Assembly: GCF_963676685.1 (NCBI RefSeq)
Contig: NC_092346.1
Span: 88,942,255-89,006,254 of the forward strand
Source: Mytilus edulis
Taxonomy: Eukaryota > Mollusca > Bivalvia > Mytilida > Mytilidae
DNA length: 64,000 nt
Direction of reading: 5' to 3'
In this document: positions 36,678 through 47,334 of the stretch, piece after piece
Layout: each line of letters begins with the position of its first letter
Numbering within the stretch: position 1 is the stretch's first letter
The notes under the pieces: generated by a model
What the model saw: only the letters and a program-made list of their open reading frames with translations
What the model was told of the DNA's origin: nothing
Databases searched by the model: none
Translations under genes and position numbers: made by a program

Positions 36678-38512
36678 TTTGATTTCCCCCTGGAATGAAT
36701 ATTCCCTAAAAAATTATCACTATTGTTTGTTTGACCATTAACCACAGAATTGGTCTCATTGTCACTACCACTAGTATCAATGTGAAGACTATTGGGTTGG
36801 GATTCATCGTGCCGAAATGACATACCCCCACTAAAATCTGCAAAATCATTCTGAAATTTACAGTGCTTGTTTTCACTATGTCTATCAAATTGAGACCTTT
36901 CGTTTCTACTGTACTTATTAGCATTATTTTGCCTCCCTCTATTTTGCCTTTGTCGAGACCGTGTTGATTGATTATTGTTGTCAAATCTCAAGTCCAACAG
37001 TTTATCACTTAGATTACTTATTTTATTATCTTGTTTACAAATTTCCAATTCCATTTGCCTCATCCTCTGTTCAAGAAACCAGCTTTTTAAGTTTTCTGAT
37101 TCGGATTTATTACTATTATCACTAAAAGGACTTTGCCTGTTAAAGTCCGCATTCACGCTTGAACTTTGTTTTTGTTTTTGAATTAACAAAGAGTGTTCTA
37201 AATCCCTAATGTCATTTTCCAGTTTTATAGCATACGCTCTACTTGCTGCAAGCTCTTTTTTCTGAGTGGACACTTCTGTTTGTAACTTATAAATTTGACT
37301 GTCCTTTTGCTTGATTCCTTTATCTTTATGAGTAATTTCTAATTTTAGAGAGATTATTTCTTCTTTTAAAATGTTTGAACCCATTTGTACGGAACTATAG
37401 GAGCTATCACTTCTTGAATTGTCCTTATTTATATCCTCATCATTTGTGGAATTATTATTAGAAAACAGTCTATTGTCTTTATGTATTATAGTAACACCAG
37501 AAACAACCGACCCCCGAGCCATGGGGTTAATATCAGCACTTGAGAGGGACGATCTTGGCATTTCTTCCCCCTTATTTGAGTCATTACTATTATCAGAGAT
37601 AGACCCTCCTGCTACACAATCAGCCTGCAAGGCTCTCAACTGTTTGCAGCTTATACAGATATACTCTGCTGTTAAATCATTTTCAATTACATGAATGTCA
37701 CTTAGACCAAGTTTTTCACAGCTATAATGGACCCATACATTACATATGTCACACTCTACTGCCTTTGAGTCATTTCCACAGACCTTCTTACATGTTGGAC
37801 ATAAGATGTCACTCTGAATAGTTTTTGACTTAATATTAGAACAGGTCCCCACTGTCTGTTGTTTAGAACTAACCATTGACTTCTTACTTAAAATTTGTAC
37901 CCCTTGCTCATCTTTACTTGCTGTGTCCAGATTACTTTGTTGCGTGTTATCTAAAAACATTTTACAATATTCTCTGATTTGATTGTTTATAAGACTAAAT
38001 TTGGAGTTACGGTCAAGAATACACAATATGTCCCCGAGAGCAGTGGTTATAAATTCCTTTATATATGATTGGTTGCCATTCAAAAGGACTTTTGTTGTGG
38101 TATTAAAAAAGTTCAAAACAAATAATTTTGTGCTTCCATTATGGATCGCCAGTGATTCAGATACAATGGCACCTAATTTATCCTTAGTCTCAGTCTTATT
38201 TATCTGCAGACCAGTGTTGTTTACAACTGACTGTGTTATAACTTTGAATTCTTCATAAGCAGCAGCAGAGAAGATAAGGACCAGATTACCTGGACTTATT
38301 TCAGTTTTTACTGTATACAACCGTTCGGCAGCATCAAGCTTCTTGCTAACAGCCTTTCTTTTATTTAATTCATAATCAACAGTTTTTTCATTAATACTAC
38401 TATTACTATTAGACTTCTTGTTTTTTGTTGCAGTATTAGATACAGTTTTACAGGGAGTAAACATTACTTTCTTGCCTTTAACTCGGTCACTTCTTCTTCT
38501 GGCAATTTCCAT
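36500..38512 (-). CDS. LINE ORF1: PHD-finger, coiled-coil protein
   Basis: ORF1 proteins bind element RNA and act as chaperones in the retrotransposition particle. The first ATG (MEIARRRSDR) is at 38512; an in-frame TTG four codons earlier is not used. About 670 residues. The basic N-terminus is followed near residues 125-170 by a segment LFVLNFFNTTTKVLLNG that resembles the domain preceding PHD fingers in other invertebrate LINE ORF1s. A PHD finger with the C4HC3 pattern lies at about 240-290 (CPTCKKV, ECDICNVWVHYSC, YICISC). Coiled coils lie at about 380-455 and 485-520, and a basic, Asn/Arg/Gln-rich tail follows. The last 178 bp overlap the ORF2 start in another frame, which suggests reinitiation or termination-coupled translation. 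No disruption seen. Confidence 0.85.
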   Translation of the reverse strand: MEIARRRSDRVKGKKVMFTPCKTVSNTATKNKKSNSNSSINEKTVDYELNKRKAVSKKLDAAERLYTVKTEISPGNLVLIFSAAAYEEFKVITQSVVNNTGLQINKTETKDKLGAIVSESLAIHNGSTKLFVLNFFNTTTKVLLNGNQSYIKEFITTALGDILCILDRNSKFSLINNQIREYCKMFLDNTQQSNLDTASKDEQGVQILSKKSMVSSKQQTVGTCSNIKSKTIQSDILCPTCKKVCGNDSKAVECDICNVWVHYSCEKLGLSDIHVIENDLTAEYICISCKQLRALQADCVAGGSISDNSNDSNKGEEMPRSSLSSADINPMARGSVVSGVTIIHKDNRLFSNNNSTNDEDINKDNSRSDSSYSSVQMGSNILKEEIISLKLEITHKDKGIKQKDSQIYKLQTEVSTQKKELAASRAYAIKLENDIRDLEHSLLIQKQKQSSSVNADFNRQSPFSDNSNKSESENLKSWFLEQRMRQMELEICKQDNKISNLSDKLLDLRFDNNNQSTRSRQRQNRGRQNNANKYSRNERSQFDRHSENKHCKFQNDFADFSGGMSFRHDESQPNSLHIDTSGSDNETNSVVNGQTNNSDNFLGNIHSRGKSKCQTQARKRFHEKSEQIYIPPRKQMKQVPPRFQRLQQEKLGCTQRDNLMMPTMGQSTKM

Positions 38513-39060
38513 TTTACCAAACAAAGAATTTAATGAGTGTGGTAATAGATTTACACAAAAATATTTTGAGCAAAAATAACTTATCTGCTAACATGTGCTA
38601 CATCAAGGACAGTTTAAAAATTAAAAACTGATTATAAAACACTTTATAGTAACACAAACTTAAAAGTACTGGCTTAAAATTTAATTCAAGTGTTTTAAAA
38701 GGTAAAATGAAAAACCTTACTACATACAATAAAATCTAAAAAATTTATCAAGCGATAAAAGGTAAAATGAAGAATGAGAACGAGTACACAGACTGTGAAA
38801 CTACACAAGAATACTGATCATTTTCAAACTACTCGATTTGGATAAAATAATGGACACTAAAAGTTCGTTAAAAGTTCATTAAAAATTCAGTAAACATCAG
38901 CAACACATTGTTCTTGTGTTTCCCGGGAAAGGAGAGACTAATTTCAGGTGAAGTATAGACTTAACACCTTTGCTTTGAAAGTTTTGAAATTTTTTCAAGA
39001 TGGCGCTGGGTGACGCTATGTTACCTGTCCTTCACTCGCAATGAATTTTCTGCTAAAACC

Positions 39061-40159
39061 GCTATTAAATGACAATAAATTGTCAAATACTTGCACTAGT
39101 GTTTGAGTAATGACACAATCAACTAATAAGTGGGTGCGGGTAAGTGTAGGCGACAGAATAGGTCAGCTCAGAAAACACGTCCACCTTCCTCCACGTCCGG
39201 TGTTGATACACTCAATGCAATCTGCTGTAATGACGTTGATTATCTTATCACAGAACGATTATGATTGCCTGCATAATGATGGCTCAGTTGCAAATATTGT
39301 AAATACCTATTCAGGACGATTATATTTTTAATGCGATATCAAGTCTGAGAATATGCTTGTTGTTGGAGAGCTTTTGTAAGCTGAAAGAGCTAAATTGGAT
39401 ATCATACACGACAAATATCAAAGTATCGAAACAGAGAAATACCTTAATATGAACATATGAACAAACGTGTCCTTTTAACATTTTTTCACTTATAACTAAG
39501 TCTTAGGTATGAGAGTGCAAAACAATCATTAATTTTCATCTTATTAATCAAAACTCTATGATTTCTTTGCAAACCTTTATTTCTATTCGACAGAATATGG
39601 AGAATAACAGCAATAAAAACGTAACGATTATGAAAAAGAAATTTAATTCTCATAATGCTTTATTGATCATCTAAAACTCTTGTTCTTGTTTGAAATTGAA
39701 ATGTTAAGTTCTGTGAAACAACTTAAACTGCAATTAACTTCGTGTCTCCATGTCATATAGAAACAAATTATGTCGTTATTAAACTGTCAGTTTTTATGAA
39801 TTACAATGATACAATAGTGAAATACCTGTAGATCATGATCAAGACCAATCTGGCAAGAGCGAACTATATTAAAGATTTGTATTTTAGCTGAAATATATTT
39901 ATGAGGTGCCAAAAAAAGAAAAAGAGACTTACATCTAAAATCAAAGATAGTAAAAACGAATACAATGGTATGCTCGTTATCGAGATTTAATGTCAAAAAC
40001 ATCTACGGACATCTTGGGGTAATCATAAGATCGTTGACAAGTTAAAGTAAATTGTCTACACTGGTCTTAATTGTGAATAGGTTTAACAGAAACTATAAAA
40101 GGTCTAACATCAACACCTAAATATAGAGAGAAACTTCATGAATTTAAAATTAATGAAAA
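39061..40159. other. Intergenic, no gene recognised
   Basis: Contains a 73-codon open frame (39110-39331) without motifs. The sequence just beyond the LINE 5' UTR includes CAAGATGGCGCTGGGTGACG near 38997, but no splice-supported exon. Confidence 0.45.
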
Positions 40160-40335
40160 GTTACAGTGGAGCAGGATCTGCTTACCCTTCCGGAACACCT
40201 GAGATCAACCCAATTTTTTGGTGGGGTTCGTGTTGCTAAGTCCTTAGTTTTCTATGTTGTGTCTTGAGTACTATTTTTTGTCTGCTGGTCTACTTTTCTG
40301 TGGAAAGACCTATTGTATTTGTTCTGATTAATTTT
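40160..40335 (-). repeat. Dispersed repeat family F, reverse copy
   Basis: GGATCTGCTTACCCTTCCGG and GGTGGGGTTCGTGTTGCT are the inverse of the phrases at 18726-18805. The copy continues with TTAGTTTTCTATGTTGTGTC. Confidence 0.7.
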
Positions 40336-40716
40336 TTTTTCCGCCACATCTTGAAATTTTTGATTTGCAATATGTCGCTTATATATTTGTTATATAGTAT
40401 CGTACAGATTATGCGGTTTTAACCTGCTAAGACGAACAATTTTGTTTGTAAGAGTTATCTCCCTATTCACTGTTCTTCTGATGTGTGCATCTCCTTCGTA
40501 ACAAAAAATTATCAACTAAATTTCTTTTACAAATTGTTCGTTACATCCTAAGGAATTTTTGGCTTGTTTGGATCGAAGCGATTCGATGAAATTTTATAGG
40601 AGTTATCTACCTTTACGAAATAAATTTGTCGGTTTGTTTTTTTAACTCATAAACCGTTAACCATATAACCCTGGAATGTTTTTATTTGAGGTCCCTAGGT
40701 ACCAACTTAGAAAATG

Positions 40717-40754
40717 AGGTCAAGGTCAAAGGTCAAGGTCAAAGGTCAAGGTCA
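40717..40754 (+). promoter_or_regulatory. Six consecutive AGGTCA nuclear-receptor half-sites
   Basis: AGGTCA occurs at 40717, 40723, 40730, 40736, 40743 and 40749, with spacings 0, 1, 0, 1, 0. AGGTCA direct repeats with 1-bp spacing (DR1) bind RXR/HNF4-type receptors, and TCAAGGTCA is an ERR/SF1-type site. Whether this works as an enhancer here is unknown; it may be a simple 13-bp tandem repeat. Confidence 0.5.
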
Positions 40755-41417
40755 AATTCTAAATTTGTTTTTGCATTTTCTCGGACACAGTTAAAGATTC
40801 ATATAAAAGAACAAGTTCAAAATGATTGCTTTATTGTTATGAAGATATGTTACATTTAGTCTGATACATTTTAATGGCATCTTATAGGAGTTAGTGTCTC
40901 TGAAATGTCTTAATATAAGGTTATTTGATTATAACTTCAACTAAGTTCATTATAAAGCCATATGACCTTGTACAAAAGATAAGGTGACATAAGACCCAGA
41001 AAAATGACAACCGGAAATGACCTTGAGAAAACCGGTAGCTATTTTTGCACTTTTTTCATATCAAAGTACTCAGAATCGATATATTTTGTAATTTAAAAAC
41101 ATTTACTTATCACTAAAGACTAGAAATGACTTTCTGTAAACCGGAAGTGGTCATTTATATCCGTGTTTAAATGCAAAAGTATATAAAACTATATATTTTT
41201 GTAATCAGTGTAAAAGAAGCTATCATATGAGACCGGAAGAAATATTTACTCTCCTTTAGTTCATATCAAAACCATTTATTTATCGCATTAATATAAAGAA
41301 ATTAGCTTTTCAAAATTTCTTTGATGTGGAAAGACCTTCAATTATTCTATGAACAATTGGTTTTTAATTATCATTTTCTTTACAATTTAAAACTTTTTTT
41401 TTTACTGTTTTAGAAAA

Positions 41418-41535
41418 TAAATAGAGAATGTAAGCGGGGAATGTGTCAAAGAGACAACAACACGACCAAAGAGCAGAAAACAGCACAAGGCTACCAATGG
41501 GGCTTCAGAGCAGCGAGGCTGTTCATTTAAAATTG
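41418..41535 (+). repeat. Dispersed repeat family A, forward copy (short, diverged)
   Basis: GCGGGGAATGTGTCAAAGAG, GACCAAAGAGCAGAAAACAG and CTACCAATGGGGCTTC follow the family A order. Confidence 0.7.
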
Positions 41536-41892
41536 TTAACTTCAATAAGCGTATCAATATTATATCGGTTCAAATTTTTATACATTTAATCAATATTGTT
41601 TTATGTACATGGTGTAAGTCTATGCAGTTTTATCTTGTAATTATACCATTGACCAAATCTTTATTCTTGTATTTCCCATGCAACATTTTTTCCCCATTTG
41701 TATGCATTTAAAAACGTGTTCAGATGGAATATACTGTGCCAAATATGATCATATATTGCAATCTGGTAAAAAAAAAAAAAAATTTACAGAACGTATTTGC
41801 AATATTTTCAAACCAAAATTGTATTTCAATATATTCCTTCTGACTGTACGAAAACATCATTTTTAATCATTTACTTACTTTGATGGTGGTGT

Positions 41893-41931
41893 TGTGTGTA
41901 TGTGTGTGTGTGTGGAGAAGGGGGGGGGGGG
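41893..41931. repeat. (GT)n microsatellite plus G run
   Basis: GTGTGTATGTGTGTGTGTGT is followed by GGAGAAGG and a run of about ten G. Confidence 0.85.
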
Positions 41932-42756
41932 TTTAGTGTTATAACAATGGAACACGATACCGCAGACTTTTTATACAATCTATTTTACATCTCGGCAGTG
42001 TTATTCGAAATCAATTAGTTGAATTTAACAAAACCTAAAACCGCATAAAAAGAATAAACCAAACTATCTAGGCAGATATTTATCACCTTTTTAGGCGGAT
42101 TAAGTCATCTTAAAAATGTAAACACGAAGCTTTAATGGTGAAAAGTTGTACTGTTTATGCCCGAGTCAATGCAGCAAACATATCAGAGGAATACATTATA
42201 GATTTGTGTGTAGATGAATTTATTTGAATTATCTTGGTCGATGTTTATTATATTTTATTATAAACTATTTCATTTTCTTCAAAAATGTCCTCCTCAGTGA
42301 TGGTCGAAAATTTTTAATATGTAATATACCTTCTCAGAAATTCTACGATGTCAATGACGCAATATACATGTTATTTTGGAATGAATAGATTAATGACATC
42401 ACACACAAGATCAAAATATTCAAATAATGGAACTGCATCTAACAAATAAATAACAAAAATACTTAGAAGGTCTTATGTTCGCAAGTATTCATTAAAACTG
42501 TGTTCAAACAACCTACTATAAAAACTAGCTGTTCATAGAAAGGTCAAATTCTCCTGAAGGTGCTATAATCAGTTTTATCGGTTCTGACATGACTGATTCT
42601 GCTTTGAAGTTAGAAATAAGCGACGAAATCGTCACTTTGGAGACTGGAAAAGCTAGACAATTGATTGGTGTTGTTATCTTTAAACCATTTAATATACTAT
42701 GAAGTCAAGTGTAGCTTGAATTTCCAACGTATCCATATTACAAATATAAAAAAAAA
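41932..42756. other. Intergenic, no gene recognised
   Basis: AT-rich sequence without long open frames or recognised repeats. Confidence 0.45.
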
Positions 42757-42860
42757 AACAAGGAGACGTGGTATGATTGCCAATAAAACAACTATCCACC
42801 AAAGTTAAAATGAAGTAGATGTAAATCATTATAGGCAACCGTACGGCCTTCAACAATGAG
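42757..42860 (+). repeat. Dispersed repeat family B, forward copy
   Basis: GGAGACGTGGTATGATTGCC, CAACTATCCACCAAAGTTAA and CCGTACGGCCTTCAACAATG. Confidence 0.75.
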
Positions 42861-43020
42861 AAAAACCCATTTGAAGTCGTTTATGCACTTTCTTGAATGC
42901 AAGCACGTGTACTGTCTGTAAATGTTATCTTTTCAATTTAAATTCTTGAGTAAATATATTAGTGCTGCAGTACCTTATCGCTATTTGTGAGTTTTGGTAA
43001 TCTGCGAGGGAAGTGCTATT

Positions 43021-43071
43021 TTGCGGGTTGCGGGTTGCGGGTTGCAGGTTGCGGGTTGTAGGTTGCATGCA
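43021..43071. repeat. GGGTTGC heptamer array
   Basis: About seven units of GGGTTGC with AGGTTGC variants. The complementary GCAACCC array is at 54177-54249. Confidence 0.85.
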
Positions 43072-43705
43072 GGTTTTTAATTGGATTGTGAAAATACATA
43101 TATAAAATCTACCCCATGACTAATAAATTTAAAATCATTTCTAACAGTACACATCCTGTAGTAATAAAGCTTAAAAGTAGGGTAGAAGTTTTGGTCAGTT
43201 ATCAGTTGTCAGTATTTGATTTTGTCATTTTATTATAATTAAATTCACTAATCATAATTTTAGTACACATACATGTATCGTTTGATGCTTATCATACTGC
43301 TCAATTGCTATTAATAGTTCTAAACATTGATTCTAATTAAAGTGAAAATAATAAAAACTTATTTACATAGGCTGAACAGGTTCTATCATAGAACACATTA
43401 ATCTGTCTTAATCTAGTTGCATAAACAATTAAATTCCTTTCAGTGGGCATTTAACATCTTTGAGGCTAATATTAAGAAATTATTAGGTTTAAATAATTGT
43501 ATATACCCTTTCTTGCATGAACATAATTTAGTGCAAGAAGCAAACACAATAACTTGCTTCCTTGTGATTCATACTTTGTATATAGATGCCTCATGTTACG
43601 AAGTTTCCGTCAGTCACATGTCAAATATCCTTGATCTCATTTTCATGGTTCAGTGAATACAGATCAGTACTTGAAAAAAAAGTAAAGATTTTTTGTAATG
43701 TTAAA
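43072..43705. other. Intergenic, no gene recognised
   Basis: A 79-codon open frame at 43417-43656 has no motif. Confidence 0.4.
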
Positions 43706-44128
43706 CAAGTGTTCGGTAAACAGGAAGTTGTCACGTGATGAATCTGAAAACGCATCACACGGTATAGCTGACTTATATAAATCCTGAAACCAAATTACAG
43801 AAATCCTTGTATTGTAGTTCCTGAGAAAAATGTGACGAAAATTTTCAACTTGGCTATCATGTGTAAAATCATACAAGTGTTAGGTAAACAGGAAGTTGTC
43901 AAGTGATGAATCTGAAAATGCATCACACGGTATGGCTGACATATATAAATGTTGATACCAAATTACAGAAAGGGTGATGTGTAGTTCCTGAGAAAAATGT
44001 GACGAAGTTTCGTGGGACGGACTGACTGACGGACTGACGGACTGACGGACTGATGGATGGACGGACTGACGGACGGACTGACAGACAGAGGTAAAACAGT
44101 ATACCCCCCTTTTTTAAAGCGGGGGTAT
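43706..44128. repeat. Composite repeat: 168-bp tandem duplication, GACG/GACT array, terminal hairpin
   Basis: The unit starting CAAGTGTTCGGTAAACAGGA at 43706 is repeated at 43874 (CAAGTGTTAGGTAAACAGGA). Each unit carries GAATCTGAAAA, CATCACACGGTAT and GTTCCTGAGAAAAATGTGAC. The second is followed by an irregular GACGGACTGACGGACTGACG array (44013-44090). The composite closes with ATACCCCCC and GCGGGGGTAT in inverse orientation (44101-44128). The layout suggests one end of a larger DNA element. Confidence 0.7.
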
Positions 44129-44604
44129 AAATAGTGTGTATAGCGCAGTGCAAACTTTAGTTAAAGATGAAACTTTATCTTGTATTTTATTTTGCCATTT
44201 TACTACAAGTGTGGACACATATGAGTGTGGATAGTATGTTTGGATGTTTGACAGTGTCTATGTTTTTCCTATATGGTGTTATTAGTTGTGTTGCACGATG
44301 ACAAACAATCTGAGCATTAGGAGTGTTGTTCATTTATTATTTAGTTTTTATGTTCAAGACAGGCATGGAAGAGACATTAATTGCATTCGTTACCAAATGA
44401 TTATGATAGAATATGTTCCACATCTTTGATTTTGGATACATTTTGTAGCTAGGAGAGCAACACATAATACATTTTTCTAGGTTCATTTTTTCATGATGTG
44501 TTTTTTTTTCTAAATGGGAGATGATATCTAGATTTGAGAACATGATATAAGGAGCCTGTAATTCAGTGGTTGTCGTTTGTTGATGTGTTACATATTCGTT
44601 TTCA
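44129..44604. other. Intergenic, no gene recognised
   Basis: No supported feature. Confidence 0.45.
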
Positions 44605-44812
44605 TTTATTTTTTGTACAGAAATAAGGCCGTTAGTCTTCCCGTTTAAATTGTTTTACATGTCATTTCAGGGCCTTTTATAGATGATTATGCGGAATTGG
44701 TTTTGCTCATTGTTGATGGCCTTATGGTGACCTGTAGTTGTTAATTTCTGTGTCATTTTGGTCTCTTGTGGAGAATTATCTCATTGGCAATCATACCACA
44801 TCTTTTTTTATA
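44605..44812 (-). repeat. Dispersed repeat family B, fullest copy, reverse
   Basis: Reading inverted: GATGTGGTATGATTGCCAAT, the AAAATGACACAGAAATTAAC segment, TCACCATAAGGCCATCAACA, and GACTAACGGCCTTATTTCTG at the end. About 200 bp. SINE-like dispersal, but I did not find clear A and B box promoter motifs. Confidence 0.75.
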
Positions 44813-46519
44813 TGTATTTGCTTAATATTTGTATGGTTCTATTTATATTACTTTGTGGAGGATCACCAGTATCATTATTAAAAAAAATTGTTAAAAGGTC
44901 GAATTGTTCCTCAGATTAGAATACATTTATTGGTTTTTAGTAATGACAATGCCTGACAAGATGCTAGGGGCTAGATGAGCTAGGAAGTAAACTTCTGTGC
45001 TGATTTTTATCAATTCTTTGATAATATTTCCTCCAAAGCTGGTCGAAGCAAAAAAAAATTGACAAATATGAAAATGATTTCACCAAAAGAACTTTTTTGA
45101 GCATGCTTCAAAGACTCAAAACTGCTCCAAAAGTAATCTAATAGAATTTCAAGCATGTCAAGTGGATATTATCAACATCTACTTAATTAGTCTTAATATG
45201 TCTAAATATCTAAAAAGTTATAGTATTCAAAAGGTATTGCAAAATTATTCTCTTTTCATTTTTGTTTGTTATATAGATACAAATATAAGTGATACATGTA
45301 CCACAAATATAATATTTGTTGTGGTATGAAAGTGCAGTTATTAACATTTACTGTTACAATGTTAATTCACACAAATTTATTAGAAATAAACAATTGAATG
45401 AAAAATGTTGAACATGTACAATGAAACATAGTTTTAGAAATCAATTAGGCCAGATAGGCCTTATAATTTTTTTAAAACATAATCGAATGACCATTTACAC
45501 TCAGGACCAAGTCATCAGTAAGCAGTACAGATGTATTAAAACAACCTAGCATCATATTGCTAGTAGCGGGAGTAGCATTGTCGGGTAAATTTGTTCTTTT
45601 TATAAAATTTGGTCAAAGGACATATAATGTTTGGTTCAAATCGATATATACTTTTTATCTCCCTATTACACATGTACTTACATTGAAGAAAGAGGTGATA
45701 CTACTTTGGCAAATCCTTGTACATGAGAGTTGTCTGTCAAATCTTTATTTCACAAAGAATGAATTGCATAACAATGAACTGAGCTCAAAGCAAAGTACTT
45801 TAATAATACACTTAGACAAAGAGCTAAATCCAGTGATATACTTTGTACTGCAGGTTCTTCATGAACATCCATTGACCAAAACCATATCTCAATAAAATGC
45901 CATACTACATGGTTGGATCAGAAGTCCTGAAAAAGACATGTTTTTTTTATCGTATTTTAAGTATATATGCACAGGTTAAAACTTTCTTGTGGTATAATCA
46001 TTCAGTATCTAGCAACTATCAATTTGCTTCATGCACAAATTGATATAGGTTGAGTGCTCCTCTGTTGGAAATAAGAACACACCTCCTGGCTCCACCTAAT
46101 TTAAGTCAACTGATGAAGAAACATTCAAAACTATAAAATGTTATCAAGACTTTTCAGTGTCTATTTACCATTGCCACTGAAACAGTGATATATTTGTACA
46201 CATATATACATGTAAGACTAAAATTTTAAAGTACTACATATATAAGACCAAAACTGATATTCGGTCTTTACTACATCTTCATTCCCCAAGTCATTTTCAA
46301 ATTTTCCAAATTTAGCTATATTTAAGCTAACTACCCCTCACACACATGTAAAGATTATCAGTTTTTCTACACATGAGTATCGCAAGATATTTGCCAGTGA
46401 GTCGCAATGAATATTTTTAGCGAGTGAGCCCAGCTAATGAGCTAAAATGAATCAAATTGTGTACTCAGTCAGAGTTGTTGATATTTTAAGGTATCTTTAC
46501 AAAGAAAACCTGCAAATCT
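44813..46519. other. Intergenic, no gene recognised
   Basis: A 112-codon open frame at 45557-45895 has no known domain, biased codons or splice context. Otherwise AT-rich. Confidence 0.4.
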
Positions 46520-46763
46520 CAGTGGCAATTCAGCCCTTTTCATAAAGGGGTGTCCTCTGACTTTCCAAAGGGCTGCCCACTCCTGTCAAGCTTTTATGAT
46601 TTCCTATATAATCAACTAAATTTTTCCCACCAATAGGAGGATCTAGGGGGCAGACTCCTCCCCCCCCCCTTTTCGTTGGAAAAATTTTGTTGATTATATA
46701 GGGAATCACTGAAGCATGACTGGAGCGGGCCCCACCTTATGAAAAGTTCTGGATCCGCCACTG
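46520..46763. mobile_element. Palindromic member of the CAGTGGCGGATCC element family
   Basis: The left end CAGTGGCAATTCAGCCC and the inverted right end CAGTGGCGGATCCAGAAC continue into arms of about 105 bp that contain CTATATAATCAACT and its inverse. A C-run marks the centre. No target duplication is visible, so it may be old. Confidence 0.7.
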
Positions 46764-47205
46764 CCACCCCCTGGGTCTGTCTATGCATCTGTTTATGGTT
46801 CTGCGTAATAGTACCAATACTGGTTTTTTTTTCACCTTCCTTACTTGGCCCTAGACAGTTGCTTATCTGGTTAAGGTTCTATCACTAGCTTTTGTTAAGA
46901 CTACAGATTTCATGCGTACAAATTAAACCGGACCTCAAACGCATGTACTACAGACGAAAAGAGACAAATAAATTTATATAATAACCTTGAGTTTACTTCG
47001 ACTACTGATATTCAAACCAAAAAACAGACACAAAAATATCATAAAATAGCGATTGAAAGATTGATTGCACTTTGAATGTATAGTTCAGACTGAGACACGT
47101 GTTACATGAGGAGCTGGTTTGTTTACAAATAATAATGTCACGTGATCACTCACTGACGTCACAATTTGCATCGATCTTGAAGTACACTAGACAGTTCGCT
47201 CAAAC
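46764..47205. other. Gene-free, ending in a promoter-like cluster
   Basis: No coding region. See the E-box/CRE cluster at 47096-47161. Confidence 0.4.
47096..47161. promoter_or_regulatory. E-box / CRE cluster
   Basis: Two CACGTG palindromic E-boxes (47096-47101 and 47139-47144) and one palindromic CRE TGACGTCA (47154-47161) within 66 bp. These are recognised sites for bHLH and CREB/ATF factors. No adjacent first exon is clear. A 33-codon open frame starting MSREAHLENF at 47530 is one weak candidate. Confidence 0.3.
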
Positions 47206-47334
47206 CAGGCGCGGATCCAGAGGGGGGTTCTGGGGTTGGAACCCCACCTTTTTTTTGGCCAATCAATGCATTTGAATGGGAGCATATAGCTGTAACCCCC
47301 CCCCCCCTTTTTAAAATGGCTGGATCCGCCCCTG
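47206..47334. mobile_element. 129-bp MITE of the CAGTGGCGGATCC family with 5-bp TSD
   Basis: Left end CAGGCGCGGATCCAG and right end CTGGATCCGCCCCTG are inverted. CAAAC is duplicated at 47201-47205 and 47335-47339. The interior has the C-run and CAATGCATTTGAATGGG phrases shared with 49107-49226. Confidence 0.85.

Larger units (their letters stand above)
32325..39060 (-). mobile_element. Near-complete two-ORF LINE with APE-type endonuclease
   Basis: The layout in transcription order is a 5' UTR (about 39060-38513), ORF1 (38512-36500), ORF2 (36677-33026) and a 3' UTR of roughly 700 bp. ORF2 overlaps the end of ORF1 by 178 bp. The only clear lesion is a 1-base shift in ORF2. The boundaries are estimates; no target duplication was found. 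A short tandem of AGGTAACAGGTAGGTAACA type near 32330-32357 could be the 3' tail. The RT and endonuclease type fits the broad CR1/L2/I groups; I could not fix the clade. Confidence 0.8.

Noticed and set aside
43923-44153. ORF with SVRPSVRPS repeats
   Set aside because: Translation of the GACG/GACT array.
45557-45895. 112-codon open frame
   Set aside because: Composition looks random and AT-driven. No motif, no splice sites, no neighbouring exon.
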